The notes: generated from the sequence alone by a model not told the origin. A DNA stretch of 64,000 bases from Gymnorhina tibicen (GCA_013399875.1 VXAZ01000953.1:2975890-3039889), one strand, 5' to 3'. Positions 20,401 to 34,459 are shown, counted from the first letter of the stretch. Numbers and translations are program-made.

Positions 20401-23400
20401 GCTCAGCCCCTCTAATGGCAAGGTGACCCCAAGAGCACATGAAAAGAAGTTTCCACAAGAGAGGGAAAAGAAGTAGTTTATACAACCAGCCTGTGAATTA
20501 CTTGCACTCAACTGGTACAAGTTTCTTGTGCAAACCAGGTGTTAGAAAAACAACCCTTGCCCTTAATTAACAAAGATGAATTCAGACTGCAGGAGCAGGT
20601 GAGTTTGGCACCTAAGCTGGTAAGATCAGACAAGCTCAATAGAAAAATCTATGCACACAACATACACCCAGCGGGATACACACAGAGAGCCCTGAGAACA
20701 CAAGATGGAAGAATTTCCATCATCAAAGCAGAACATCACAGGCAGCTGCAGGCAGCCTGAGGGCAGGACACAGTTGCTAAGCAACTCTTCCCTGGGTTGG
20801 ATGTCACACACACCCCCAGCCCCAACCACGCTGGGTACATAAGGGATATTTTGCACTGGGGTTTCAATAAGAAGGCAGATAATAAGTGGGTTGTTTTCCA
20901 ATGCTCTCCTCAAGCAACGCTAAGGACCTTCATTCTGTGATTTCAACCAATAGTCCCCTTTCAAAAACATACTGGCCTTCTGTAGTTGGAAGTGGTATTT
21001 GATTGGACCAGTTAGTTGCTCATGGCATAAATACAGACATCAGGGTGAAAGAGATGTGCAACCTAGACACTGGTGCAGACAATTAGATGTTTTAGCATTG
21101 TAGTGTTTGACGTGTGCCCAACCACAAGTTCAGAAATAAATAGGTGGGCAAATAATAGAGAGCGTGGTTAAAGAAAGCCAGAAAAAGCAGTTTTTCTCCC
21201 TACTCATTCCCCCAAGAAACTGTAAGCTTTATTTTTTCTCTTTTTTTAAGGAATCTTTCTTGAGATGAAACAGTAAAACCATAAAAGGATCAATATTTTG
21301 AAGAAAACAGAAATATTTTAGGACATCCCACCTTCTCGCTCATATATTTGGATCCTGGGGGGTATCCACCTGCCCAGGAAACTAAGAGTAGATGGGTATC
21401 TTGCAGAGAACAGCTCTTGAAGAGCTGAGAACATTGAAGGGCTGGTGACCTCACAAAGCAGAAACCGGAAAGAAAAATCTACCTACAAAGACTTGAGGGT
21501 CTCAGTTCAACTAGGTCTGGGAAGCCAGAACCACCCAGCTCAGCAGAAGAACTTGAGTGAAAAAGAGAAAAGAGAAGTTGTTAGGGACACTGACAGCAGG
21601 TCCTGGCTTGAGCCATGCTGACCAGACAGCAGATCTGTGCCTTGTTTCTGCTGCGAGCTTCAGCAAAGCTCATGCCCCAGGGCAGAACATTTCTGTACCA
21701 GTGATACAACGTTGCCTGAATGAATGAGACTTTCTTTGAGAAACTTTTCAAAACCAGTCTTGCCACAGGTGTACATTTTTAGTTCTGGCCCAGCCTAAGT
21801 CATGGAAGGTTTCCCATGGCTACAACAGTTTTGGGCTAAACCAACACATCACGAGGCACTTAAAAATGCCTTCTCACTTTGGGGAGTAACTAAAACATGA
21901 GTGACCAGATTTCTGACAGCACTGACAGGAACTTGGCTCTTTCAGAGATAAGGCAAAGATATTTGCATGCAAGCTGCAAATATCAGCATTCATTCCCCCC
22001 ATCCTGGCAGAACTGAGATGTCTTGTCTGAAAGGTATTTATACTTGTACAGAGCAAGTTTATCTAGTGCTCTGTAGCCATCATAAATTCTTCCACTGCAC
22101 CCTAACCTACTTTTGCTAGAATGCTTCTCTGTAATTATTCACCTGTGCTCACAGGTCCATTGTGCCAGGCATGGGACAAGAGCACACTGAGAGACACCCC
22201 TGGGCCGTCAAAAACAGAGATACAAGTGTTTGGTATTAACCTAATCCTACAGATGAGCAGCTGAGGTTCTGGGATCCTTAATCAAATGCTTATGCCCTTT
22301 TGGGATGCTCATGGAAGAACTGGACACATTCCCCACACTGCCTGAATGGCAGAGAAGCATTTTTCCGCATGCAGGTTAGATTATTCTTCCTAAACTGTGT
22401 TTCTGGGAAGCTCCAGACATGTCACTAATGAGGTGTTATTCATTAAAAAGCTATCTGGCCTTTTGTTTCATATTCCAGTGGGCCAAAGAGAAAGTCAAGA
22501 GCAACCACTCTGTGCATCAGAACCCAAGAGAATGACAAACCCTCTCCTGTCCTCTCTTCTGCTGTAGCTTGAGCCTTGAGGAACATCTCTCAGCAAGCCT
22601 TTCCTTCAGCAGGCTCTTGCAGTTGCCTATCAGGGTGTGATGCGAGCCTGGGCCTTTGAGAGATTTCCCCAGGTGGCAGGGCTTTTGTCAAGTTCCATCT
22701 CTGTGACAAGGGGCCTAGAGCTTTGCCCAGCTCCAAAAGTTTTGGGCTTTCACCACAAAGATTTATCTCCCCTTTGGGACAAAATAGCAATATATGTGGA
22801 CAGCAGGCAGACAGCTTTGATATAAACAAAATAGCAGTTTTCATCTGAAGCTTTTTTTCCTCCTTTTCATTTTTACACAGAAGACTCTGGAGGGGAAAGA
22901 GAGAAAGTGAACAGAAAAGTCCACAGGGAGAGGGACATGTGTGAGGGGAGGGCAGTGAAAGGAAACAAATTAAAATGACAGATAGAAGTTGTGTGTAATA
23001 GTGCATTATTTATAAAGACAAATTCAACTGAAACACATTCCTGTCCAGGCAGAAAGAAAGGAAATAACTCTTTATTTCACTATGTTCGTTAGTTGCTATC
23101 ATCTCAATCCGAGTGCCACATGCATCATCTGCAAACCAACCAAGGATTGTGGCCACAGCCAACCGTGCTTTGCATGGAACATCTGTGGCTTGCAGGTCAA
23201 GATTACAAGAGAAAGTAAAAACATTTTCAGAAGTCTCCCATGCACATTCAAAATCCTGATATGGGAGCAGCCTTCAGAGCATGGAGCCTGTTACAAGAGC
23301 CTGCTCTAGGGAAGCACAGCAAGAGCAATATCGTCATACTTAGCAAGACTGATTTTGGGACCTCTTCAGTGATCTTCCAGTGCTACTTTTCCAGGAATGG

Positions 23401-23825
23401 AACAGAGGGAGAAAGTTGCCAGGTAACTCTGGGGATCTTCCAAAGAGTCAAGCCCCAAGTGTTTGTTTGTATTTTGAGCAGAGATAGGAGAATTCCCCAA
23501 AGATTGTCAGGCCAGGAAAAGGATACCTCCCTTGGAGCTGCACGAGCTGTCAGTATAATAAAGCCATGTTTCCAAGCTCCCAAGAACAGTTTTCACTCTC
23601 CAATATTCCTCTCTGAATTCCTGTAAGGTAATACAGAATTTAAAGCTATCCAATATTTTTCAGCAATCCACATGTGTTACGGATGTCCTTTGTCTTCCAA
23701 ATTTACACTCTTTACAAAAAGCAGGTGCATTAGTTTGGCCATGGAGTTGCTCTGTACACTTGCTATTATTTACGGGTCCATCGTCTATGAACTTCTTGGT
23801 AATTTTCCAAATATTTTATTATTTT
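17445..23825. other. Unique sequence, no gene recognised
   Basis: Many short frames on both strands (largest 126 codons, 18539-18919; 138 codons, 22590-23006), none with a family signature. Faint antisense SINE-like words occur at 19375-19515 and 22230-22290 but are too decayed to call. No CpG cluster, tRNA or recognised microRNA was seen. Confidence 0.55.
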
Positions 23826-23829
23826 GCTG

Positions 23830-24720
23830 GAGATAGAAATTAGACTGAAAAGATTGTTACTTACAGGATCACTTCTTTTCTGAAGGTCTCTGACTTTTCT
23901 TAGAAAGAAAGCCTTTTAAGTATCTCCCCAAATCTGCCTGCCTTTTCTGAAATAATTGCCCGTATTGCAACAAGGTTAACAACTTTAAGTATCCTAGCAC
24001 ACATGTTGTGCAGCTGTTTGCCTGTGTGTAAGGCAGCTGGTCAGTCCCTCCACTCTTGAGAGGACCTGCCAATAAACTCCACTCTCTGTCACAGCACACT
24101 CTCATCTTTTTCCCCTTTTAGCTAGAACCATTCTGCTCTGGCTCCTGCCTGCTCCTTTTAAATCTCTTAGGATCTGGGATTCCTCCAAAAATGGATCATC
24201 TCCTAGAGACATCTGCCAGATCTGTTCTGAGCCTTTTGTGGAGACTGCCTAATGATCCCAGCTGGGTCTGACTGGGACTGGATGGGTCCTGTAGAGCCAA
24301 AACATTCTGGTATGCTATCTTGCCCAGAAGAGCTGACCTACAACATTATCTTGTTGCAAGCTTCCCATACCTACTCTTTAACAGCAATTTTACAGTTTGT
24401 CCTTTACATTTTCAAACGGTTCTTTTTATTTTTTAATCTTGTCCATGATGCTTTGGGGTGAAAGAGAACCAACTTCTCAATCTCAGCCATTTTCAAGCCA
24501 TCATTAATTTCTTTCCCATCCTCATTTACTAATAGACCTACTTTCTCCCTGCTGTTACTTTTTGCTCTGATCTGTTTGCAAAAGCCTTTCTTATTCTACT
24601 TTAACCCATTGATTTCATTCTGTTTCTTATCTGCCAAGCCCTCAGATGACATGTTTTATCAGCTAGGAATTCATCTCATTTCTTTCTATTATGCAACATT
24701 ATCTCAGCTGCCTCACTGAA
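23830..24720 (-). mobile_element. Decayed CR1/L3-like LINE ORF2 remnant
   Basis: Read on the plus strand, 'aattagactgaaaagattg', 'ttacttacaggatcacttc' (23840-23880) and then 'ctcatttactaatagacct' and 'ctgatctgtttgcaaaagcc', 'tttcttattctactttaacc' (24520-24605) recall, in the right order, the antisense reverse-transcriptase region of ancient amniote CR1/L3 LINEs ('ttagactgacaggtctataa', 'tatatttaaaaaagcc', 'ttcttattgtc'). All frames are broken. The middle part (23900-24450) shows little recognisable similarity. Confidence 0.42.
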
Positions 24721-24900
24721 ACTGAAGCATAACAGATCTCCTGCACTCACTTTTATCATCTAAGGCTCTTATTCAGCAAGGTAATGCTACCAGGCTCACC
24801 TGAATTGTCTCACTGAGGTCAGGCACTGAAATTTAGAAGGATAGTCTTAAGGCCCTTGTTCATTGGTGGGAGATAAAAGCTCCCCTGCTGCCTTTCTGTG

Positions 24901-24962
24901 AAAAAAAAATATATATACATTGAGGGGATACATATTGATATATATTATATATTGATATATGT
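24901..24962. repeat. AT-rich microsatellite
   Basis: An A9 run and (AT)n are followed by two copies of ATATTGATATAT (24932-24943 and 24949-24960). Confidence 0.85.
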
Positions 24963-24964
24963 TG

Positions 24965-27855
24965 AGGTTAGAGGAAAATGCTCCAAATAGACTTTCCTCT
25001 GTATTCCTAATCAAGAGATAGTGTGCCTGTCACCCACTTCCTTCCCCCTGCCTACAGAAGAAATAAAGAACCTGCCCAGAAGCCCTGTCAATCCTTTAAG
25101 GTCATCCATCCCAGAAGAACGGAATAAACTACAGAGGACTGGCACAAGGGCTACTAGCAGATGTCAGCTCCAACCTTCTGGCATTTCTCCTTGTGACTGC
25201 TGCTCCCAAAACCCAACAAATGCTCCATGGCTCAAACAGGGCACCCTCTCAGGAGGTGCTAATCCACAAGATGCTCTCCATGGGTGGTAGGGAGAGAGGG
25301 GGTTGAGAGGGTGCATATGTCTTAAGCAGCCAATGGTATTGAAAAAAAGCCCTGCAGGAGGATTAATTATGTGATCTGAAGCAAAGAAAATTGAGCAAAA
25401 GTGTTTGAAAATCTCTGCCACTCTTCTGTCTTTCCCACCGCCTCATTTTCTCATTTGGAAACTCTCAGATGCCTCTCCCTCTCTGGATGTTTTGATAAGG
25501 CCTTTTCTTGTTTCTTTCCCGCCTCAAGCAAGTGTGATTTGATTTGGCTTCTCTTTCCTTCCCTCCCTGGTTTGAGGTGTGCACTGCTGGCTATCTGTTA
25601 AATTCCATCTCCCTTGCTTGTTCATTTTCTATACAATTCCTTTACACACCCTCCCTTCAGCCAAATGGATTTTTTAATCTACCTTGTATTTTAAGTTGTC
25701 TTGATATTGTTAGCCTTTGGGCTTACGAGACTGTGTTTTTAATACTTTCCCATCCTCCCTATGCTCCATCTCCAGTGCATACTAGAGGACAGCTTTGCAT
25801 TCATTTCTATCAACTCCATAATTGGTTTGCAGAAAGTTCTAGCATCCTTATTAGAGCTATGTCAGAACCAATACGACGGGCCTGATTCCCCAGCAATAGA
25901 AAGTGAAGAACTACCAGGGCAATGAGAATCATTTATCCCCTGGCAAGGGCAGATTGAAGTCACTACAGCCAAAAAAACTCTTCGAAATTATGGGATTGGC
26001 CTCCCCTCTATGACAAACTGAACTAAAAGTCCAGACAGCAGAAATTCCTCCAGATCTGGGCAACATTAGATTGGGATATGAATTTGGATGAGGCAATAGC
26101 TCCAGAAGCTCTCACACTCCTGAAAAGTGGACTCTTGAGTTACACAGGCAATGTTTGCCTGATCAAGTACAATTCTACCATAACTTCCATCCCACCACAG
26201 ATGCTGCTCCTCCCCCACCTTTCTTACATCCAACTGACCATCAGCTCAAAAGCCCATCATGTACAGTATTATTTTTTTAATCTCTTCCAAAAAAAAGAAT
26301 TGCTGGATACTCAGTGTATGAGCATCTCTGAGGAGATATTTCTTTGCCAGCAGTGGGGCATTTTTCCCCAATATGTTTTTCAGTAATAATATAAAAAAAG
26401 TCCTCATGCTTTGATTTTAAAATACCTGAAAGCTTTTCCTTTATCTTCTAGTTCGATCTGGCTTCTCAGTTTTGAACTATTTTTTTACAGTGTGTGACCA
26501 CTTCATAAAACATCTCCTTATTTATTTTTGCCACACTTCAGTACTGAAAGTTCATTGGTTTTCTGCAGGTGCAATTGTTATATTCATGTCACAAAGGCCT
26601 GTTTCTTTGCCTCATTTAACTCCAACATATTCTAGTTGGGATAAACCAGAGTATGTAATGTCATTTTCCCAAAAATAACACTTTCGTTTCTCAGTAACTC
26701 CAAACCAACCTCATTGTGGGGGTATAGACAAAGACATTTACTTTGAACATCAACTGTGGAAATACATGTCAGGATCTGCCACGGCAGCTCAGTGCCTTTC
26801 ATTCTGATGCTTTCACGCAGACATAAGGAGAGGTCAGCTTCTTCCTCCACGGCTATTTTTGGCTCTCAGGGTGCTAATGGAAATAAAAGCTCTATGTGCC
26901 TTACTCTAGGTGAGCCAATCTCACTGTGGTGATGCCTGGAGTGAAGTCAGTTAGATGGACAAATACCTCTCATCATTTTTACTCCTTCTTTTTTTTCCCT
27001 TCTTTCTTCCAGAAAGACTACAACAACAGAAAAAGAAGACAAGACTGTGTTGCCATACGTTCAAAATCTTCCAACGTTTTGACTCCCTGCTTTGCTTCTG
27101 TTTGGAAACTTCTTGGTACAGAGACCATTCTGAATTAAAGTCCATAGCAATGCTTGGATCTTTAATCCTTCAATAATTCAAAACCCAAGTTCTCTGGATA
27201 TAGGAATTGACCCCATAACACACACCCTGTCAAAAGATGTCAGGTTAAAATTTAACATGTCCACCATGCCATGATAATTGCAGAAGATCAAAGAATTTTG
27301 AAAACATTTCCTAATGAATCCTCAGAGCAGGCAGTGAATCCTACCAGCAACATTTGAAGCATCCAATCGTGATAAAAGCAGCAGTGACTTGACCAGCTCA
27401 CATAGTCAGAGGGTGGAACAGGTAGAAGCATCCCAGTTCCTAGCAGTCCCAGATCAGTCTGCAGAGGAAGGGATAAACTTGGCTGTTTATCCCATCCTGG
27501 TTGTTTCAGAAGGTTAGAGGGAGCCCCAACTCACTGTTTCAGAGGATGACACTTTTTTTTGCCCTCTATCTGCTGGAATCACACTGACCCTCTGTTAATC
27601 ATGCTGTAACAATGAGATCATGCTTACAGGATCACTTAAAAAGGAAACATGTTTCTAATGAGTATCTCATAAAAAAAAAAAAATAAAGCTTTCTTTTTAT
27701 GGCCTAACTTTTTATCTTAAAATATGGTGGGCCTGATTCACATGGGAATGTCAGGTCAGAAGTTCTACACAAGGGAAAAAAATTGCTTCAGAAAAAAATC
27801 TGAATTACCTTTTTGATCCATCATTATAAAACCTCATTTTCTTCTGCCCTAGTTT
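24965..27855. other. Unique sequence, no gene recognised
   Basis: Short frames only (largest 113 codons, 25544-25885). Pyrimidine-rich around 25420-25700. A poly-A run at 27671-27683 is the only simple repeat of note. Confidence 0.55.
27671..27683. repeat. A13 homopolymer
   Basis: Thirteen consecutive A, followed by TAAAG. There is no adjacent recognisable retrogene or SINE body, so it is not called a retroposed tail. Confidence 0.9.
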
Positions 27856-27864
27856 TTTTCTTCC

Positions 27865-28015
27865 CTCTGCTGTTGATTGTATCTTCCTTTATTGATATTC
27901 CAGTCACATGCCTTATCCTACCCGCTTTCTGTAATGCCAGCTAAATCATCATTGTTTTCATGCATGAGATCTTCCTGCTTAGTCATTTCCTATATTTCTT
28001 GTGTTGAGACACTGA
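27865..28015 (-). mobile_element. Possible CR1-like LINE endonuclease-region relic
   Basis: On the plus strand 'attccagtcacatgccttat', 'cctacccgctttctgtaatg', 'ccagctaaatcatcattg' parallels the antisense CR1-type endonuclease segment (sense: GATTGGCATAACAGAAACC-like, encoding an ITET(W)-type stretch). The similarity covers about 60 bases well and is weak beyond. Confidence 0.4.
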
Positions 28016-28159
28016 GGAAAGACTTTTGTCCATTTCCTCTCACACCCTTTAACCTCACTTTCTTTTTTGGTTGCATTCCCTCTTTCTTAGTCCTAGTCAA
28101 ACCTAGAGACGCAGTCAGACCATACCTCCTGCTCACCTTTGGGCGCTTCTGCAATAGCA

Positions 28160-28400
28160 ATTACTCTGCTTTGTGCCTGACTGCTGCTTGGCTCAGTACC
28201 TGTGGACAACGCAGTCCAGTCTTCCCTGCTGCGAAATCACCAGTGACCTCCTGCTCCATTTCAATTCTCCTTGTAGATGGCTCTCCAACATCTCCTCTTC
28301 TGTCAGCCACCCCAGTGTTCTCAGCAGGGACGGCAATAGGACTTTCACATCCCCTCCCCTTCTCTGGCAACACCACCCCTCAGAAACAGAAAGCAGCATG
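28160..28400 (+). mobile_element. Possible L2-like LINE reverse-transcriptase relic
   Basis: 'ctgcgaaatcaccagtgacc', 'tcctgctccatttcaattct' and 'ccttgtagatggctctcc' resemble the sense L2-type RT stretch that encodes KITNDLL and ILLDLS. In translation one frame gives CEITSDLLLHFNS and another SISILLVDGS, so both halves are visible but out of frame with each other. This explains part of the long 242-codon frame that covers it (27877-28605). Confidence 0.4.
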
Positions 28401-28415
28401 CAGCCCTACAAGTAG

Positions 28416-28480
28416 AATAACAGAATCATTTAGGCTGGAAAAGACTTTTCAAATCATTGAGTCCAAGCACAAGAACCGTC
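28416..28480 (-). mobile_element. CR1 LINE 3' end fragment
   Basis: On the plus strand 'aacagaatcatttaggctgg', 'aaaagacttttcaaatcatt' and 'gagtccaagcac' are nearly the textbook antisense CR1 tail ('agaatcatttaggttggaaa', 'agaccttcaagatcat', 'gagtccaacc'). Only ~65 bases remain. Confidence 0.85.
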
Positions 28481-30138
28481 GTGCTCTCTGCTCTTGGCCA
28501 CCTTCCTCACCAAATCCTTTTCCCACCTGGCCCGGCACTGTGCCTCTGGTTCTCTCGTTTGCTTTTCTATTCTGCATGGCCTCTCCTCACAAGGCTTGGC
28601 TTTAACAGGTTTGAACAACTAAGACTTTAAATTCTCCACTCCCCTGTTCCCTGTTGAGTCAGTAAAAAAACTCAGAGGAGACTGAAGATGGCCTAACCTT
28701 GACACCAAACCCTCCAGAAGCTCTCCCAACTCTTTCCCCAATCACACTCTAAGAACATTCCTGATCCAAGGATGCTCCATGCTTGGCACTTTGCCCAGTT
28801 TTGGCCGTTGCCCTCAAAAAATGTGATTATTCTCCCCATCATTAATATCACCTTCTGCTACACAGCCACTGCCATTTCTTGCAATTCCCTTGTGACAGTT
28901 TCAGGCCCTGTCGTGCAGTCACCCTCCTTTTTCCACCTCTTCCATCTACCCATCAGCTCCTCCACCCACAGTAAAAGGAATTGCATCTCCATGAAACTGG
29001 CAATTGGAATTTTTAATAGTTCTAAAATAATTTAGTCCATACTACAGGTAATTTTATTAACAGTCAATATTTTCTACCCTAAATGACAGATTTATTACAG
29101 CACATTATTTTTATTATTGAGTGTAATCATATCCCCATGCTACTGAAATCCCCTGGGCATCCACAGTGCTCTAGCAGTAATAAATAACCAATGCACACAG
29201 AGAAACTTCGCTAAGGTGAATTTAAGGTTGCAGGCACATAGCAGTGGTTTGAGTGCATATTGCTCCTCAAGAACACTGGAGTTAACAAGTCGTTTGCAGG
29301 CAAGAGCAAAAGCAATTCTCATTTCCCACATTTTTGGTCCTATGTCCCACATAACCCAAAGTCAGGGGGTTCTTCTCCAGCTGTTCTCCTATGGACATAC
29401 CTCACCTGTGCTCTCTCCCTGTGTTTCCTTGTGGCAGCTTGTGTAAGTTAGGCCTAGTTGACAGTGATGTTGGCAGAGGAACTTTAGTTAACCCTATGGG
29501 AAAGGGAATAACTTCAATTTAAGAAGATGAAAGAACCACTTGTCCAGATGAGCAGATTGGTGGCACCAGCAAGTGGCAGTAGACAGGTGTACATTTAGGG
29601 AATTTGTATGGACTGATCAAGCATTGGTTAATCTCCACCAAAACTTATATCTGACAGCACCTGGAGACACCCATGGACAGAGCCCAAGGGGCCCCACCAC
29701 TCAGCACTGGGAATATGCCCAGCACAGTTGGAGCTGCTACGCGGACCCATCCACATTCTCTCCTGGGCTGCGTCATCTCTCCCACTGAACAGAGAAGTTG
29801 TGTAACTCATAAAAATGCGTATATCTGTGATTAAAATGTTCTGGTATCTAAGTCAATTTAGTCTCTGCAATATCTGTTGGTCCTAAATGGCAGCAGCCCC
29901 TGTTCCCTGCACGTACACCTATGCAGCATCCCCATGGCTACCTGACCGAAGCCAGGACAAGAGGCAGCTCATGCTGTGTTTGCTCTCAGTTATGCACATG
30001 CTCATCAGCCAGCTGACAGGCCACACTAGGCAAGTTACACTTCAGCTCTCACCATCATCTTTCCTCCCAGTGAGGGCACTCATTTAAGTCTATTTCCCCA
30101 GCCCAGCCACTAATTTCCTTGGTACTTAAAAAAACTTC

Positions 30139-30151
30139 TTTTTTTTTTTTT
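30139..30151. repeat. T13 homopolymer
   Basis: Thirteen consecutive T. No SINE or retrogene body is recognisable beside it. Confidence 0.9.
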
Positions 30152-33100
30152 AACCACCTATCCTGTTAGAAAATGTGGCTGAAAGCAGCCAGCTGATACC
30201 AGAAAAGATCAGGACTGACAGGTTGACACGCAGGCAGACAGAATGATTGCCTGTCTCATGCTTGTTTAAGAATCTAGGATATAGAAAACCACTGGAAATG
30301 TAAAAATTTTGATTCAGATGAACCACTCAAACTCAAACTGCATTCCTACAGAGTACCATTTCACTATCTCCCCTTCATTGAAGACTTTTAAAGCAATACA
30401 CCAGAGGGGACAGAACTATTTGTTATCTACTCCAAATAACAACCATTCTGCTTTGTTACCACATTAACCTTTGGTCTTTTCCGGGTAAAAACTTAAATCT
30501 CGCAATCGGGGAAGATGAGGTTTATCCATGGAGGCAGGTGAGTGCAGCATGCAGGAGCACTCAGACAGCAGGGCATGAGGTGCAATTGTCAAACGTAACC
30601 TTGCAGGCTGCTAAATACCTGCCAGAGCAGCTGCATGACCTCAGCATCTGGCAAGGTCACAGCCTATGCTGCACAGGGAAAGATTCCCTTCAGCATGCAG
30701 CTTGTGTAAATGAGGATTTGTGCGCTGTGTATGACTGCAAATAAAGCAGTAGAGCTCCTTGCTAATGTTTGGAATACTCTGATTCTTTGTAGTCACACGA
30801 CATACTAACACCACTTGCAGCTACATTCAGTCGTGTTTGCCTTGTGCCAAGGCCTCCTCACACAGTGGAAAAGTGACAAGGAACTTAACAGTTTTTGCTA
30901 AGACACTCAGTCTTGTCTCTTCATTTTCCTAGCTCACTATTTGTACTGCTTTTCAGAACATTTGCATGTAACATGCTCAAATCACCCAGAGCCTGCTAAA
31001 GGAGCTGGGCTAGAGATGCCATGTCTACAAGTGTGAAGAAAACTATTTTTCCTGCCTTCAGCCTAGTAAAAGTCAAAGCCTGATGTTAACAAAAAGAAGA
31101 AATTCCAAGGGAGGGGGTAAAAGAGATTGTCTAACAGAAAAGAAAAAATAAAACATTTCCTTTGAAGCCAAGTCTGGAGCAAACACAACAATTGTGTCAA
31201 GTGCTGTACATCTGGGGTTGAAGGCCACCGTTCTTCACACTGGTTCATACTCCTTGGCTGGCTTACCTCTGCTGTGATGCATGATAGCTTGTGAGACCAC
31301 TCCTATCACTTTGCTTCCTCTGCAGGACACATCATGCTCTTCTGACATGTAATGCATTATAAAGTAACATGGAGATAACCCAAATCCAGCATCTTTCCCT
31401 TTGCAAATCAGAACAAATACATTCTGGAACCCTGATTCTCCATGTGTTATTAGCCCCCTATGCTGTTATGAGGGGGAATAATGCAATTTTTAACTTACTT
31501 GTTAATAGACGTTGGCTGGAATTTTTCAAATATTTAATATTTTACAATGTCTGCTATGAGTTAAGCACTCTGTTAGTGGGATTTGGATGTCTAAGCAAAT
31601 AGGGTCCTTTAAAGAGGTAAGGCATAAAGAGCTTTAAGATCCTTGAATGAAAGAATCTATAAGTAGTACAAAGAATCATTGGCTACGCAGGCAGAAATTG
31701 TCATCATCATCTTATTTTGTGATAGCAAAACTCTGTATAACAATTCAACACATTAGGCATTAACAGAGAGATAAAATACTCCCTTAAATAGGAAGCCTCC
31801 TTTAGTACAGCCCTGAAAACTGCTGAGCTGATGGAGAAATTCCTATCTTCTTAATGCTTTCTGTATTAGATCTTTGGCCCACTGGTGTATTATTCCTCAG
31901 AGTGGAATTGGAAAAAAGGTTCCTCAGAAATGGGTGCTCAGCTTTGTGTAACGTTGGTGCTCGAAAGTACTGCACAATCAAGCAGAATGCAGCCCATATT
32001 GAAGGGGCTGGATTTGGCTTTGGAGCTGTCTAGGGCAGACATCTCCCTCTCAGCCCTCTGGTATCTCCTGCAAGCTTAGCGCAGTCCATGAAGCCAACAA
32101 AGAGGTGGGAGGAAAAGAAAGAAGTGTTACAAGGCAGAAAGCAAGAGGAGGACATTTGAATTTCATAAGACAGGTTAACCCCGCAGGGCTGAGAGAAGCA
32201 AAAACAACTTATTCTGAATAAACATGATATGGAAATTGCGGAGATAGAATTGAGCATGAATTTATCTAGGAAACTACAGCACAAGTTGGTGTGAGATGCC
32301 ATCAGGAAAACCTTGCGAGAACCGAAGGCAAGAGAAGTGATCTTTCCAGCCACATCCATCCAAACCCCGGACTCCCTAATCCCACAAGCCATAGTTTTGG
32401 TAGGAGATGTGCTGGATAGTGAAGCCCACCCTCCAGAGGCAGCTCCCACTACAGCCCCTTCGCTCAGCCTGAAACACATCCTCAAGGAGCACATTCCAGG
32501 CTCTGTTTGCCATCTCCTGGATCATGGGCAGGCATTACCAGTGGGAATGCCAACTGACACATTCTGAAACCATGGTGGGGAAATGTTAACAGCTGAGCAG
32601 CAGGGACTGCTGTGGGCCAGGGCTTGACTCTGCACCCCAGCCTTCACTCACTGGTTAGCAGGGGAGCAGCAAGTCACCAAGCCTAGGGACCTCAGTCCCT
32701 GTCAAGGACAGGAAAGGTGGTAAGGAATAACACACACACGCAACGTGAAAGCAGACATACTCCATTATGAAGCTTCATGCCCTTGTCCCAGGCTGTCCTC
32801 CTTAATATGATGGATGGTCCCAGGCAAAACAGAGTCAATTTGCACCCATTCCAAGTGTGCAAATGTATTTGACAGACGAGCTCCAAAGACACTAGCTGAT
32901 GTGATTTAAGATGTTACCTCTCCCCAGCTGTCTACCCTGTTCCTCTGCCAGAAGTTACTTCCCCAACAGCAGGGAAAGCAGAAGAAACGTGTCTGCACCT
33001 TGAATGCTCTAGCTAAGGCTGGTGTATTAGCATAAACTGCCAATGAAGGGTGGGTTTGTGCTAATATATCAGATGGGAGCTGCAACCACTGGAGCACAGG

Positions 33101-34459
33101 CACATGTCTCATTCTGCCAGCTCTCCAGTCATCTCCAACAAGGGAGCAGAAAGGACAGCTGAGAGTATTAAAGTCATGTGTGCTGGGTGCAGCTAGTCAT
33201 ATATATCTATGTGCCCAGTACTCTGATGAACACACTGCTTTCCAGTCCATTTTCCCAAAGCCTGGTGATCTGCAGACCCAATAATGCACAGCCTGGACCA
33301 TGACTATCAAGCAAGACAAGCAGTCAACACTAAAGAGTGCACTTAGAAGGGCACAGCTACAAGCTTGCATAGGGCAGGCAGGGAAGGGTGACTTCAGCTT
33401 CCTCCTCTTCTTAAACCACCTGGGAGAGTGCCAGCTCATACCTTGGCTCAGCATCATCAAGAAAGTTGACAAGTCATCACCCAGCAAAAACTTCTTTAGA
33501 TAGAATTATGGAATCGCAAGCTAACAAGATACTGGAAAAATTCCAGCGGCATGAAAATAGGCAGAAAAATTTGGTCAGCTCATTCTAACATCCATTTCTG
33601 CTATCGGTATCAGTGATGCACATTTATGCTAAACATTTCTTTATCTCATACAGCATAGGACTTGCTTTTTACATGAAAATCATTTGTGCTTTGGAAAATC
33701 CTGTAATGTGATGATTTGCTTAGCTTTCTGTTGTATGCTCTCACTTTATTGTTTGTTTTGTGCTTGTATCTCTTGCTTATGATCTCTCTGTATGCTGAAA
33801 ATCCAGTACAAATATTTAGTAAACAATAAGAAGCTTATTGCTGCTTTCAAGCAGAAAACTTGCCTCTGCCTCAGAGAACATCTATTTTGGCTTGTATTTA
33901 ATTCTTTAAACAATGCATGAATGTATATCTATAGATCAGATCTTTCCTTGCTTAGATTCTTAGTGGTGGGTGCTTTATAAAAGTCAGTATAGATGGAATC
34001 AGCTGTAATTCATTTACGGCAAACTCATCTTGGATCAGAAGATATAGCAATTGTTCTTTTTCACATGTGACAGGCACAAACCTCCTTTTCCAGTACATTA
34101 TTTTGAAAGCTTAATTTTTTTTCTTTTTTTTTTAAGCTAAAGAACCTCTGGACAATCTTCTGTTTTGACATTTCTAGAACACTTGAAGCAGCCCTGAATC
34201 GAAGACCATGAAGAGATTCATGACATGGATAAAGCAACTAGCATACTCCCTCTAACCTGTGGTTCTAGGCATAGACTTAATGAGTAATGTACAGGATGGA
34301 GTCCTAGAGCTCTCCCTTCTCAGGGTGAATTTATCCCAGTCAGAGTCTGTGTAGGTAATTTACTCACCTCCTGACTTTTCCTTACAATTTCAGATAAAGC
34401 CCAAATGCTTTTGAACTGCCACACTGACAAGTTTCTCCCTGTGAAATCTCAGGCTAATC

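Noticed and set aside
27877..28605. Longest open frame (242 codons, plus strand)
   Set aside because: Its composition is rich in Ser, Pro and Leu with no domain, and it passes through LINE relics (L2-like RT words and a CR1 tail). It is a chance frame.
32030..32494. 154-codon minus-strand frame
   Set aside because: No family resemblance, and overlapping plus-strand frames cover it (31885-32079, 32313-32567). Not supportable as a gene.
33498..33545. 'tagaattatggaatcgcaag' as a CR1 tail
   Set aside because: Only the first few words resemble the antisense CR1 tail; the following sequence does not fit.
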